Positions 52,647-61,842 are shown, counted from the stretch's first letter. The stretch is DNA of 64,000 nt from Bacteroidota bacterium (GCA_025963775.1 JAOQAD010000041.1:128751-192750); one strand, 5' to 3'. Notes: a model not told the origin generated them from the sequence alone. Program-made: numbers and translations.

Positions 52647-54743
52647 ATGATAATTAAAGAGATAGAGCTTAATAATTTTAGAATTTATAAACATTCAAAT
52701 ATTATTAGTTTAGCGCCTGAGGGAAAGAAAAATATTTCTTTGATAAGTGGCCGAAACGGTTTTGGTAAAACTACATTTTTGATGTCATTGGTTTGGTGTT
52801 TATATGGCAAACAAATGCAAGAAGTGGACGATTTGTATCAAAAAGAAATTGGCGATCAGGGAGGATATAATAAATACATCATAAATTCATTAAACAGGTT
52901 AGCCAAAGTAGAAGGGGAAACTCAGTTTTTTGTAGCAATAACCTTCTCTAAACTCAATATTCCGGATTTGCCATGCAAAGAAATAAGGATAAAAAGAACT
53001 TATGATATTGAGACCACTACCGGCGAAACGGTAGAAATATTAATTGATGGTATTGCAAATGAATTGACTAATGATTTAGGGCCTGAATATTTTATACGGG
53101 ATTATATCTTACCTAAAGAAATAGCTAAATTCTTTTTCTTTGATGCGGAAAAAATAACTGCACTTGCCGAGGTGAATTCACCAGAACAAAGAAAAAAACT
53201 TAGCGAAGCTTATAGCGAAGTTTTGGGAATTAAAAAATATGAGGAATTAAAAGGCAATTTGGAAGAGTTGCAAATAAAATTGCGCCAGGAGTCTGCCAGT
53301 GAAAATGAACGGAAAGAACTTATTGCACTTACCTCGAGCATTGATATTATTGACCTTGACATAGAGGAGCATGAAGCTAAAATTGCAAATAATAAAGATG
53401 CGATTTTAGAAAAAAGAAAAGAATCGAATGACATACAAGAAAAATTAATTCGTGCTGGAAGTGCTATTACAGTTGAGGAATTAAACAAGCTACGTAACAA
53501 TGAAGCAGAATTAAGCACAAGATTAGACGATTTAATGACTGAATTAAAGGAACAATTTGAAATTATTCCTTTTGCAATAGCGGGTTCTAAGTTTTCAGAT
53601 GTATCATTACAAATTGAAAACGAAGCAAATTTTAAAAAGTTGCAATATCAGCACGATAACATTAAAGGTATAACAGATAAAGTATTAAATGATTTACTTA
53701 AAGAAAAAAAGCCGGAAAATATAGTTATTGACCACAACGTACACGCTTACTATTCTGATTTATTTAAAAGCTTGATTAAAAAACATTTTTTTGCAGATGC
53801 TCCTGAATTAGAATCTGATTTCAAAACAATTCATGATTATTCCGACTCCGAGAGAGGAGAATTAAATGCTTTACTTAATAGCGTTAAATTTTCATTTAAA
53901 GAATCATTTAAACGTATCACGGGAGATGTAAATCAAACAAAAAACGAATTAAACCTTATCCGTAAGAAACTCAGAGATGCAGAAGCAAATTCAGAGGATT
54001 CTGTAATTTCAGGATATCGAATTAAAAAAGACAAATTAGATACTGATATAATGCACTTAGAAACTCTTAATTCTGAGTTCGACAAGAATATAGGTGCACA
54101 GGAAGCTAATAAAGTTCAAATAAATAAAAAGATAATTGACATTACTAAAAAGCTCAACGTTTCTAAAGCGAATAAAGCGAAAGATGAATTGGTAACCAGT
54201 CAAATTAATAACCTTAAAGAATTTATAAAACAATTCAAAGAAGACAAAAAAAGATCTCTTGAAAAACAAATTCTTAAAGGGTTGGAAACATTAATGCATA
54301 AAAAGGACTTTGTAAAAAAAGTTCAAGTAGATATTATTGGTGATGATATAGACATTAGGCTGTTCAACAATAGAAAAGAAGAGATCAAAAAAGAAACCTT
54401 ATCAAAAGGCGAACAGCAAATGTATGCAACGTCTTTATTAAGTGGACTGGTAGAAGAATCCAATATCGATTTTCCTGTATTTATAGATTCGCCGATGCAA
54501 AAATTTGATGAACAACATGCGGAGAATATTGTTAAATATTTTTATCCAAAAGTATCGGATCAAGTGGTAATATTCCCATTGATTAATAAAGAATTATCTC
54601 AAAAAGAATTTAATATGTTAGAGCCTAATATCTCCAAAACGTATTTGATAAATAATTTACACGAAGACAGTTCTGAATTTAAGGAAATAGAACCAAGCCG
54701 TTTCATAAAAACATATAACAAAATGTATAACGATGCTAATTAA
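52647..54743 (+). CDS. dndD: DNA phosphorothioation ATPase DndD
   Basis: 698 residues, SMC/Rad50-like. Walker A in ISGRNGFGKTTFLMSLVW, long coiled coil (about 200-560), and the C-terminal ATPase half with signature and Walker B in LSKGEQQMYATSLLSG and FPVFIDSPMQKFDEQH. DndD is the ATPase of the modification machine; it acts with DndC and DndE. One base after dndC and overlaps dndE by 11 bp, so tightly coupled. Confidence 0.93.
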   Translation: MIIKEIELNNFRIYKHSNIISLAPEGKKNISLISGRNGFGKTTFLMSLVWCLYGKQMQEVDDLYQKEIGDQGGYNKYIINSLNRLAKVEGETQFFVAITFSKLNIPDLPCKEIRIKRTYDIETTTGETVEILIDGIANELTNDLGPEYFIRDYILPKEIAKFFFFDAEKITALAEVNSPEQRKKLSEAYSEVLGIKKYEELKGNLEELQIKLRQESASENERKELIALTSSIDIIDLDIEEHEAKIANNKDAILEKRKESNDIQEKLIRAGSAITVEELNKLRNNEAELSTRLDDLMTELKEQFEIIPFAIAGSKFSDVSLQIENEANFKKLQYQHDNIKGITDKVLNDLLKEKKPENIVIDHNVHAYYSDLFKSLIKKHFFADAPELESDFKTIHDYSDSERGELNALLNSVKFSFKESFKRITGDVNQTKNELNLIRKKLRDAEANSEDSVISGYRIKKDKLDTDIMHLETLNSEFDKNIGAQEANKVQINKKIIDITKKLNVSKANKAKDELVTSQINNLKEFIKQFKEDKKRSLEKQILKGLETLMHKKDFVKKVQVDIIGDDIDIRLFNNRKEEIKKETLSKGEQQMYATSLLSGLVEESNIDFPVFIDSPMQKFDEQHAENIVKYFYPKVSDQVVIFPLINKELSQKEFNMLEPNISKTYLINNLHEDSSEFKEIEPSRFIKTYNKMYNDAN

Positions 54744-56286
54744 TTTAAGAACATCAGAAGCCAATAAAACGGTAGTGCAGGAATTAACCAAGAAAATGAA
54801 TCTTGGTTCAGAAAACTATGTTTCTAGGATTGCTTTTGCGTATTCTATTTCGAAAGATATAGTTTTAAGCATAGAAAATGATTTAAAAGATAGTAAAGGA
54901 AAAGAATACAAAGATGATATCTTATTTGGCAGGTACCGCAACTATTACATCTCTATAGTTTGTCAACATTACGGCTTACACAGTGCTGATCCTAACATTG
55001 GGAAATATATTAAAATGCATATTGACAATGGGCTCGAGCTAATCAATAAATTATTTGAAAACAACAAAAACTATACTGGACTGGATTTTCTCATTGAGAA
55101 CATAGAAAAGGGAATTAATGGAATGGAAGAAGTTGCATTTAATCCCGATCATGTTAAAAATAATAATCAAACAATTGCCAAAACGCATTACTCAGGTCTT
55201 ATCAAGATATTAATTGGAAAGGACTTAGATTCAGAAGCACCGATTTATTTCAACCTAAATGATTCGTCAATTCATAATAATGCGCATGTTGCTATAGCAG
55301 GAAATTCAGGAACGGGAAAAACTTACTTCGCTAATAGCTTTTTAAAGCAAATAGTTGAAGAATCGAAAGGATCTGTAAATTTTGTTTACTTGGATTTTAA
55401 AGGTTTAAAAAAAGAAGACGAACAAAATTTAAAGCCATTCTTTGATAAAACAGGTGCTTCTTACATCGATTTACCTCACACTCAATTTCCAGTCAACCCA
55501 TTAACATTCATTGATAATATCAATGAAAAAAACAAGATCATGGGAATCAACAAATTTGTTGATATATTGTCACACTATGGAAACCTGGGAAAGATTCAAC
55601 AGCAAACATTAAAAGATGCTACACGCATAGCATTTGATGCTAAAAAAGGAGGATTGTATCCTTCATTGAAGGATATATATAATGAGGCAATGATCCTGGA
55701 AGGTACAAAGCCTAGTTCACTATCAAAAATACTTTTAGGATTAACAGAAGTCGATTTGTTTGATAGCAAAAACGATAGCAAAAATAATTTTCTAAATTCT
55801 AATGTATATTTAAGCTTATCGGGAGATCTAAACGATGATGTTCGCTTTACGTCTCTCTTCCTAATCATTAATTACATTTATAATACATTTATGAATATGG
55901 CTAATGCGCCAATAGAGGGCAATATACAAAGTATGCGTTACGTGTTATTGATCGATGAGGCTCACGTAATATTTAAGCAGAAAAAATCCCAGGAATTATT
56001 GGAGCGTATTTTAAGAGAAATTCGCTCTAAAGGTGTTTCAGTCGTTTTATTATCTCAAGGGATTGAAGAGTTCAACCAACCCTCCTTCGACTTTTCCACG
56101 ATGTGCGAAACTGCGATACTGTTTGATATTAAAGACAAATCAAATTTGAAAATGATGTCTAAATTCATGGGTATTGGTGAAAAGGATTCTCTAAAACTGA
56201 AAAACAGTATGGAGAAAATACAAAAGCATCAAGCCGTTTCTAATTTGAAAGAGTATAAAGTTGGAGAGTTATTTAAGACTAATTAA
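54733..56286 (+). CDS. dndE: DndE fused to a HerA/FtsK-like ATPase
   Basis: 517 residues. The first about 115 residues match DndE (NLRTSEANKTVVQELTKK, SRIAFAYSISKD, ending in a HIDNGLELINKLF helix), the nicked-DNA-binding component. The rest is a P-loop ATPase of the HerA/FtsK/VirB4 type: Walker A in AIAGNSGTGKTYFANSFL, Walker B in YVLLIDEAHVIFKQK, and ILREIRSKGVSVVLLSQGIE. A classical DndE is only about 120 residues, so this is a fusion. The ATPase may replace the DNA-pumping role of a separate DndH-like protein; that is inference. Overlaps dndD by 11 bp. Confidence 0.82.
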   Translation: MLINLRTSEANKTVVQELTKKMNLGSENYVSRIAFAYSISKDIVLSIENDLKDSKGKEYKDDILFGRYRNYYISIVCQHYGLHSADPNIGKYIKMHIDNGLELINKLFENNKNYTGLDFLIENIEKGINGMEEVAFNPDHVKNNNQTIAKTHYSGLIKILIGKDLDSEAPIYFNLNDSSIHNNAHVAIAGNSGTGKTYFANSFLKQIVEESKGSVNFVYLDFKGLKKEDEQNLKPFFDKTGASYIDLPHTQFPVNPLTFIDNINEKNKIMGINKFVDILSHYGNLGKIQQQTLKDATRIAFDAKKGGLYPSLKDIYNEAMILEGTKPSSLSKILLGLTEVDLFDSKNDSKNNFLNSNVYLSLSGDLNDDVRFTSLFLIINYIYNTFMNMANAPIEGNIQSMRYVLLIDEAHVIFKQKKSQELLERILREIRSKGVSVVLLSQGIEEFNQPSFDFSTMCETAILFDIKDKSNLKMMSKFMGIGEKDSLKLKNSMEKIQKHQAVSNLKEYKVGELFKTN

Positions 56287-56297
56287 AGTACTAAACA

Positions 56298-56840
56298 ATG
56301 AAATTTGACCTATTAATTCGTAGTTTAACGGAAGGAACAAAATACATTGATCTTCAAAAAAAACTTGAAACCAATGCGGCTACATTCACATTTTATCCTC
56401 CCCTTTGGCGATTATTCAATAAAAAATTAGCGCATATAACTTTTAATTGGCAACATTTGGAATTTAGCTCTAATGCTGATCCGTTGGTAGCTGCTTCCAC
56501 TCCAGGAATGTATCTTTTTGTTTTAAAACCACCATATGCAATTTTTGAAGGATATAACCATATAATGTATGTTGGTATGTCAGAAGAAGGTTTGATCGAA
56601 CGTTTAAATAAAGGTTATCGCACTCCTAGTAGTGTTAAGCAAAGACCTCACGTATGGCGCTTAATACTCGATTATGGTTTGTTTTTAAGATGGTATTATC
56701 TGCCTTTACCTGGTCTTACCAATAGTGAACTAAAAGAAGTTGAATCCTTTTTAATAGGCTATTTCTGTGATCCACCTATTAATCGAAAAGATGAACCTAC
56801 ACCAATTAAAGAAGCTAAAAAAGCAAAAATGTCAACATGA
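56298..56840 (+). CDS. GIY-YIG-like nuclease-fold protein in the dnd operon
   Basis: 180 residues. The motif pattern fits the GIY-YIG fold: PGMYLFVLKPP (GIY), NHIMYVGMSEEGLIERLNKG (YIG plus Arg), and later ELKEVESFLIGYFCDPPINR with the conserved Glu and Asn. An N-terminal extension (about 65 residues) of unknown role precedes it. In this operon position it may be an effector or restriction nuclease, or a repair factor. The remote similarity means fold confidence is moderate. Overlaps dndB by 4 bp. Confidence 0.6.
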   Translation: MKFDLLIRSLTEGTKYIDLQKKLETNAATFTFYPPLWRLFNKKLAHITFNWQHLEFSSNADPLVAASTPGMYLFVLKPPYAIFEGYNHIMYVGMSEEGLIERLNKGYRTPSSVKQRPHVWRLILDYGLFLRWYYLPLPGLTNSELKEVESFLIGYFCDPPINRKDEPTPIKEAKKAKMST

Positions 56841-58078
56841 AAACATTCAAAGCATTAAATATTCCTTGCCTTCGTGGTGCTATTGGAAATTGGATCTATT
56901 ATTCAACAGTAATATCATTCTCTGAATTAGACCGAATTGATACTGAGCATCGAATTAAAGAAGATAAGAACCTTGACAAATGGCTTCAACGAGGACTTAG
57001 CAAGAGAGTAGGTGGCATTGAAAAATATTTATTAAAAGAAAATGAAAGATTTTTTAATTCAATTATAGTAGGCGTTTATGGAGATATTCCAGATTGGTAT
57101 GCCTTAGAATTAAGTGCGATTGAAGAGAAATTTAATATAAAAATTTCTCAGAATGTAAGTGAAAGCCTTGGAATTCTTGCTCTCTCCGGGAAAGAGATAT
57201 TATTTACAATTGATGGTCAACATCGTATTGAAGCAATCAAAAATGCTAGAGATGAAAATCCCGAAAGATTTAAAGATGATGAACTATCAGTTATATTTGT
57301 CGGGCATGCTGATGATGAAAAAGGATTTGTAAGAACAAGAAAATTATTTGCTACAATCAATAGAGAAGCTAAAATTCCTAATAAAAATGATTTAGCAATA
57401 ATCGATGAAACATACGCCTATAATATTGTTGCAAGGATGCTATTTGCTCGTTATGACAATTTTAAAGAGCGAATAGTATTGACAGAAAACTACAATCTGG
57501 ATCGAAATGATCATTCCCATTTTACTAATTTATTAACTTTAGTTGAAGTAAATAAAAAAATATTCAAAGCAGTTAAGTATAAAGATTCAAAATATAGCTC
57601 TCCTACATTTGAAAAAAGAGAAGAGTTGTATAAGATTTCATCCGATTTTTTTGATTTTATAATTAAAAATATAACTGAGTATAAAGAATATTTTAGTGGT
57701 AAGAAAAAACTAAAGGATTATAGGAATAGTGAACACAAAAAGCCTTTAAACTTACTATTCTTGCCTATTGGAATTAATTTAATAGCGGAAATATATACGC
57801 ATTTTAAAATAAACGAGGAATTAGATACTTTTAAAAAGCTGGTAAATAAACTTGACTTTGATTTATATAACGGAGATTTTAAATACATTTATTTTCACCC
57901 TATTCAAAACAAGGTTGTGACATCAAATAAAACTTTAGGAAAAAACCTCGCTTTATATTTATTAGGTGAAGAGATTAAGATTTCTAATGTGGAACTAAAA
58001 AAAGGGTTAGCAAAAGCATATAACATTAATGAATTATCACCGGAGTTTAAAACATTAAAATTGCCTAACCCTGTTTAG
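56837..58078 (+). CDS. dndB: DndB, DGQHR-domain protein
   Basis: 413 residues with the family signature ILFTIDGQHRIEAIKNA and the following KLFATINREAKIPNKND segment of DGQHR-domain proteins. DndB is known in other bacteria as a transcriptional regulator of the dnd operon that shapes modification level. Starts with an ATGA overlap after the GIY-YIG-like gene, so it is the last gene of the plus-strand operon. Its end overlaps the minus-strand HTH gene by 14 bp. Confidence 0.88.
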   Translation: MKTFKALNIPCLRGAIGNWIYYSTVISFSELDRIDTEHRIKEDKNLDKWLQRGLSKRVGGIEKYLLKENERFFNSIIVGVYGDIPDWYALELSAIEEKFNIKISQNVSESLGILALSGKEILFTIDGQHRIEAIKNARDENPERFKDDELSVIFVGHADDEKGFVRTRKLFATINREAKIPNKNDLAIIDETYAYNIVARMLFARYDNFKERIVLTENYNLDRNDHSHFTNLLTLVEVNKKIFKAVKYKDSKYSSPTFEKREELYKISSDFFDFIIKNITEYKEYFSGKKKLKDYRNSEHKKPLNLLFLPIGINLIAEIYTHFKINEELDTFKKLVNKLDFDLYNGDFKYIYFHPIQNKVVTSNKTLGKNLALYLLGEEIKISNVELKKGLAKAYNINELSPEFKTLKLPNPV

Positions 58079-58271
58079 TTTCAGTTCCATTTCGTAAAGT
58101 AATACACTTTATTATGTCAGAACAATTGTAATAAAAGGAATTTCCTACTTTTTTAAAATGCATTTCCCCCTTTTCTCTTAGATGCATCAAATCACAGGAT
58201 GAAATTTTAAGTGCTTCCATTACTTCTTTGCTATTTAGCCATTCAGCTTGATCAAACTTAGCCTCTTCCAT
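58065..58271 (-). CDS. Small HTH protein next to dndA
   Basis: 68 residues: excisionase-type helix-turn-helix (WLNSKEVMEALKISSCDLMH, LREKGEMHFKK, NSFYYNCSDIIKCI). Similar in build to the HTH proteins at 49447 and 59635 but without the N-terminal coil. Seven bp after the dndA stop, so cotranscribed with dndA; it may regulate the dnd genes. Confidence 0.65.
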   Translation of the reverse strand: MEEAKFDQAEWLNSKEVMEALKISSCDLMHLREKGEMHFKKVGNSFYYNCSDIIKCITLRNGTETKQG

Positions 58272-58277
58272 AAGCAG

Positions 58278-59444
58278 CTACCACCTTCTTAATTCTTTTA
58301 TTGATTCATGCAATACCCGTACAAATACGTCAAGATCCTTTTGTGTAGTAAATCTACCAAGACTAATCCTGATAGAATTAAAAGCTAGCGTTTCAGATAA
58401 TCCCATAGCTATTAGTACATGAGAAGCATCTAGAGAGTTAGCTGTACAGGCACTACCATTGCTAAGAGCTACGAGCTCTTTATTCTCAGGATTAGACAAA
58501 CGCATGATTAATGCTTCACTATGAATCCCGGGCAGGCAAATATTTAAAGTATTATATAGCCTGTTGTCACTATTTCCATTAATGAATGCCCCCTCTATCT
58601 TCAATAACTCTTTTTCTAATTCATTTCGCATTTTTCTAATACGATTTTCGTCACTCTTTGATTCTTTTTCCGCAATTTCACAAGCAATTCCCAGCCCCAC
58701 AATACCTGGTACATTTAAAGTTCCACTACGAAACCCCTTCTCATGTCCTCCTCCATGCTGTAAAGCTTCTATCGATATTTTACGAGGACGTTTCTGCCTA
58801 ACATATAAAGCACCAACTCCTTTAGGTCCATATATTTTATGGCCGCTGAAAGGCATTAGATCAATTTGCATCTTTTCTACATCAATATCTATTTTCCCTA
58901 TAGCTTGAGTGCCATCGGTCATAAAAAAAACATTATTACTATGAGCAATCTCTGAAATAGCTTTAATGTCCTGTATTACCCCTGTTTCATTATTAACATA
59001 CATAACACTTATTAATATTGTTTCAGGACTAATCGTTGCTTTCAACAGATCAAGGTCTAATAAGCCATCTGTATTTACTGGAAGGTAGCTAACTTTATAT
59101 CCTTTTTTCTCTAAATATTTACAAGTATCTAATACAGCACTATGTTCTGTACTTACAGTAATAATATGTTTTCCTTTTGAGCCGTAACTTTCAGCAATTC
59201 CTTTTATTGCTAGATTAATCCCTTCTGTCGCCCCTGAAGTAAAAATAATTTCATTGTGGTTACAACCAATTAAAGAAGCAATCTGTTCTCTAGCAATCTT
59301 AACAGCTTCATTAGCGCCTACCCCAAATTGATGCGTGCTACTTGCATTTGCAAAATTATCTGTTAAATACGGCATCATAGCTTCTAAAACCCGAGGATCA
59401 ATCTTTGTTGTTGCATTGTTATCTAAATAAATGAATTCTCTCAT
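58278..59444 (-). CDS. dndA: Cysteine desulfurase DndA
   Basis: 388 residues from ATG 59444 (MREFIYLDNNATTKIDPRVL). Class V aminotransferase fold: PLP lysine in MPFSGHKIYGPKGVGALYV, SGATEGINLAIKG, and the active-site cysteine in LSNGSACTANSLDASHVL. DndA supplies persulfide sulfur to DndC. A general NifS/IscS is the alternative, but the placement in the dnd locus supports DndA. Convergent with the rest of the dnd operon, on the minus strand. Confidence 0.85.
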   Translation of the reverse strand: MREFIYLDNNATTKIDPRVLEAMMPYLTDNFANASSTHQFGVGANEAVKIAREQIASLIGCNHNEIIFTSGATEGINLAIKGIAESYGSKGKHIITVSTEHSAVLDTCKYLEKKGYKVSYLPVNTDGLLDLDLLKATISPETILISVMYVNNETGVIQDIKAISEIAHSNNVFFMTDGTQAIGKIDIDVEKMQIDLMPFSGHKIYGPKGVGALYVRQKRPRKISIEALQHGGGHEKGFRSGTLNVPGIVGLGIACEIAEKESKSDENRIRKMRNELEKELLKIEGAFINGNSDNRLYNTLNICLPGIHSEALIMRLSNPENKELVALSNGSACTANSLDASHVLIAMGLSETLAFNSIRISLGRFTTQKDLDVFVRVLHESIKELRRW

Positions 59445-59634
59445 AATCAATAAATAATAGTCCTATTAAGTATTATATAAAGGTACGAAATACTTGCTTT
59501 TGTAACCTAATTCCAATAAGGACAGTTATTAACCCGTAAAATTGTAAAGTCAATATTATGTCTCCATTAACACTTTCTCGCGGACAAAAAATGACCGCGA
59601 CAGAAAATATTTTTGCGCCATAAAACTTAAAACT

Positions 59635-59919
59635 ATGGCAATAGAAATCATCACCAAAGAAGACCTTGCTAACTTCAAGGCAGAATTACTCAATGACATT
59701 AAGCAGCTTCTGGAGTCTTCCGGTAAAATGGAACAAAAGAAATGGCTACGTTCCCCCGAAGTAAGGAAGATCCTCAACATCTCTCCTGGTACACTTCAAA
59801 ATCTTCGTATTAATGGTACGTTGGCTTACACCAAAGTAGGCAGCATATTATTTTACAGTGCCGATGATATTGAAAAAGTATTAGCGGAAAACAAAATTGA
59901 TCATTCAAAGCTTAAATAG
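59635..59919 (+). CDS. HTH protein, excisionase-like (copy 2)
   Basis: 94 residues. Paralogue of the 49447 gene: MAIEIITKEDLANFKAELLN start, then WLRSPEVRKILNISPGTLQN and LFYSADDIEKVL. Same module position, ahead of a replication-like gene, so a duplicated unit. A TATTTTTG box precedes it by about 30 bp. Confidence 0.78.
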   Translation: MAIEIITKEDLANFKAELLNDIKQLLESSGKMEQKKWLRSPEVRKILNISPGTLQNLRINGTLAYTKVGSILFYSADDIEKVLAENKIDHSKLK

Positions 59920-59942
59920 AACTTATCTTACCTTCATGACTA

Positions 59943-60281
59943 ATGACGCAAATAAACCATCTTATTGTGGCTTATCAAAAGCTACAAGCTGATAACCGCC
60001 TTCGCTCAGCCCATGTCAGCCTGTACATGGCTCTGTTTAATTATTGGAACCTGAACAAGTTTGAAAACCCGGTAACAGTCAGGCGCAGGGATCTTATGCC
60101 ATTAAGCAAAATTAAAAGCAAGGCAGCTTATCATAAGTGCATAAAGGAATTGGATAATTTCGGATACATTAAATATCTACCTAGCTATAATCCGTTTATG
60201 AAAACAACTGTTACAATGAATACTTTCAATTTAGAGGAATGCCCGCATTGTAAGCAATATTATTTTATAAATAAAAATTAG
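59943..60281 (+). CDS. Replication-like protein, short copy (copy 2)
   Basis: 112 residues matching only the N-terminal winged-helix part of the 49737 gene (LIVAYQKLQADNRLRSAHVS, YMALFNYWNLNKFENPVTVR, FGYIKYLPSYNPFMKTTVTM) and ending in a CPHCKQYYF tail. The C-terminal DnaD-like domain and the following DnaC-like gene are missing, so this is a truncated or reduced version of the module. Confidence 0.65.
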   Translation: MTQINHLIVAYQKLQADNRLRSAHVSLYMALFNYWNLNKFENPVTVRRRDLMPLSKIKSKAAYHKCIKELDNFGYIKYLPSYNPFMKTTVTMNTFNLEECPHCKQYYFINKN

Positions 60282-60314
60282 GAGCAAGTTATCACAGGAT
60301 GATAACTTGCTCCT
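60280..60314 (-). terminator. Terminator after hipT
   Basis: Perfect 15-bp stem AGGAGCAAGTTATCA / TGATAACTTGCTCCT with a 5-nt loop; on the minus strand it is followed by TAATTTTTATTT. It lies between two convergent genes. Confidence 0.85.
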
Positions 60315-60329
60315 AAAAGATATTAGTCT

Positions 60330-61292
60330 TTATAAGTGGAGTCTTGAATACCTTTCTTCAAGAAGCTCTGTATATTTCTCCTTAAATTCTTCAGATAGGA
60401 ATGAGTTCATAATCCATTCCAGTGCGGTTGTTTTATTGTCAGCAAAGCGCTTAAATACGCCTTTAATCTGTCTTTCTGTAAGGTCTAAACCTTTCGCCAG
60501 CTGTTCAAAGTTTTCCCTTCTCAACTTCTTCTTTTTACCTTCCAAAGTCAATGCAAGCTCTTCCTTATCTCCCGGGTTAACAATTACTACATTCAGGAGA
60601 TCATAAGCCGGAGACAATACCCAATTTTTATTGTCTTCATTAATCAGCGAAAAATTCTTTAAATGCATGTCGTTATTTCCTGTAATAAAGCTGAAAAGGC
60701 TTAGTTCAAAGAAATACAACTTATCTAACAATACATTGTCAGAATGGTCACCAATACCTTTACCTACACGCTCCATAGAACTTCTGTATTTATCAAAAGC
60801 TTCAAGGATCTGGAACATATCCAACATGTGAATTTTCTCTCCATTTGCCGTCCGGTCTATGCGCCTTGTTATATAAGATAACTCGCCTGATTGCAATCTT
60901 ATTAAGCTCGATGGTACAGTCCTGATTCCAAAAGCCTCCGCGATTCGCATCGTGAGGTGTTCATTTTGTGGCATTTCAGGATAATGTTCCGATGGTGGCT
61001 TAAAAATATAATTACCGCCCAACGTACCCACTACCGTTAGCCTTCCAATCCCGCCATCTTTCAATGTTTGATTAACCAGCGATAAGGATAATTTAGGTTG
61101 TACACCCGGTACTGCAACACTTCTTTCAACTACGTTCTTTGCAAGCTCTGCCATTTCCCCGAATGAATAAGGCAACAAAGGTGCATTCTTAACCCCGAAA
61201 AATTCCATGCTACAATGCTCATGAAAATCGTCCTCTATGGTCGTTTCCAAATTCTGGTAACAATATAAACACCTCTTACTCATCTTCCCCAT
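60330..61292 (-). CDS. hipT: HipT-like toxin kinase of a HipBST system
   Basis: 320 residues, HipA-type Ser/Thr kinase lacking the usual N-terminal subdomain. A zinc-finger-like start (RCLYCYQNLE ... EHCSMEFFG), the Gly-rich/serine loop VPGVQPKLSLSL, ATP-contacting GNYIFKPPSEHYPEMPQNEH, the catalytic loop FITGNNDMHLKNFSLI, and the metal-binding LSPAYDLLNVVIV. In known HipBST systems HipT phosphorylates a tRNA synthetase (TrpS) and is restrained by HipS. It overlaps hipS by 17 bp. ATG at 61292; 61283 also possible. Confidence 0.88.
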   Translation of the reverse strand: MGKMSKRCLYCYQNLETTIEDDFHEHCSMEFFGVKNAPLLPYSFGEMAELAKNVVERSVAVPGVQPKLSLSLVNQTLKDGGIGRLTVVGTLGGNYIFKPPSEHYPEMPQNEHLTMRIAEAFGIRTVPSSLIRLQSGELSYITRRIDRTANGEKIHMLDMFQILEAFDKYRSSMERVGKGIGDHSDNVLLDKLYFFELSLFSFITGNNDMHLKNFSLINEDNKNWVLSPAYDLLNVVIVNPGDKEELALTLEGKKKKLRRENFEQLAKGLDLTERQIKGVFKRFADNKTTALEWIMNSFLSEEFKEKYTELLEERYSRLHL

Positions 61293-61608
61293 GTATTGGT
61301 TTCACACTTACGGCTCCTATGCAGTTCTGGCAACAAGCCAATAATAAACCCATTCTGTCATTCGGATTTATTTTCCAATTCTTAGAAGCAATATCAAGTA
61401 ACCATCCTTCCGGAATAAGTCCTTCAAAAAACGGAAACAGACGACTATCTCCAAAAGGTAATTTAGTAACCGGCATCGAGAAAGTAATAAATTGATCTGG
61501 GTACTTTGAAACATACTCATCTTCATATTTAAAAACATACCGCCCCTCATCAGTTTCCGTTAGTATTCCAGCCAACACCTCTTTATAATATATTTCTGCG
61601 CTTCTCAT
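61276..61608 (-). CDS. hipS: HipS-like antitoxin (HipA N-subdomain 1 protein)
   Basis: 110 residues corresponding to the N-terminal subdomain of full-length HipA (AEIYYKEVLAGILTETDEGR, YPDQFITFSMPVTKLPFG, LFPFFEGLIPEGWLLDIA). Encoded separately, as in HipBST systems, where it is the antitoxin. It overlaps hipB by one base (TAATG) and hipT by 17 bp. Confidence 0.85.
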   Translation of the reverse strand: MRSAEIYYKEVLAGILTETDEGRYVFKYEDEYVSKYPDQFITFSMPVTKLPFGDSRLFPFFEGLIPEGWLLDIASKNWKINPNDRMGLLLACCQNCIGAVSVKPIHGEDE

Positions 61609-61829
61609 TATTTACCTTTTGCTATATTTTTGAAGTTTACAGGTGCCAACTCATGACCAAACATTTTAAGCACCTGGTTCACCTTTTCAAGATTTAAATT
61701 ACCTTTCCCCTGTTCAATCTTTCTTATTACGGTAAGCGCAACGCCTGCCCGTTCAGCAAACTCTTGTTGACTGAGATTGGCCTTCTTTCTTTTTTCCTTA
61801 ACGAACTCTGCTAGAGATACAACTTCCAT
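61608..61829 (-). CDS. hipB: HipB-like HTH regulator
   Basis: 73 residues: Cro/CI-type helix-turn-helix (LAEFVKEKRKKANLSQQEFA, GVALTVIRKIEQGKGNLNLE, QVLKMFGHELAPVNF), the DNA-binding component that represses the operon together with HipS/HipT. ATG at 61829. Three palindromes in the promoter region are likely its targets. Confidence 0.88.
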   Translation of the reverse strand: MEVVSLAEFVKEKRKKANLSQQEFAERAGVALTVIRKIEQGKGNLNLEKVNQVLKMFGHELAPVNFKNIAKGK

Positions 61830-61842
61830 TTTTATATCATAT

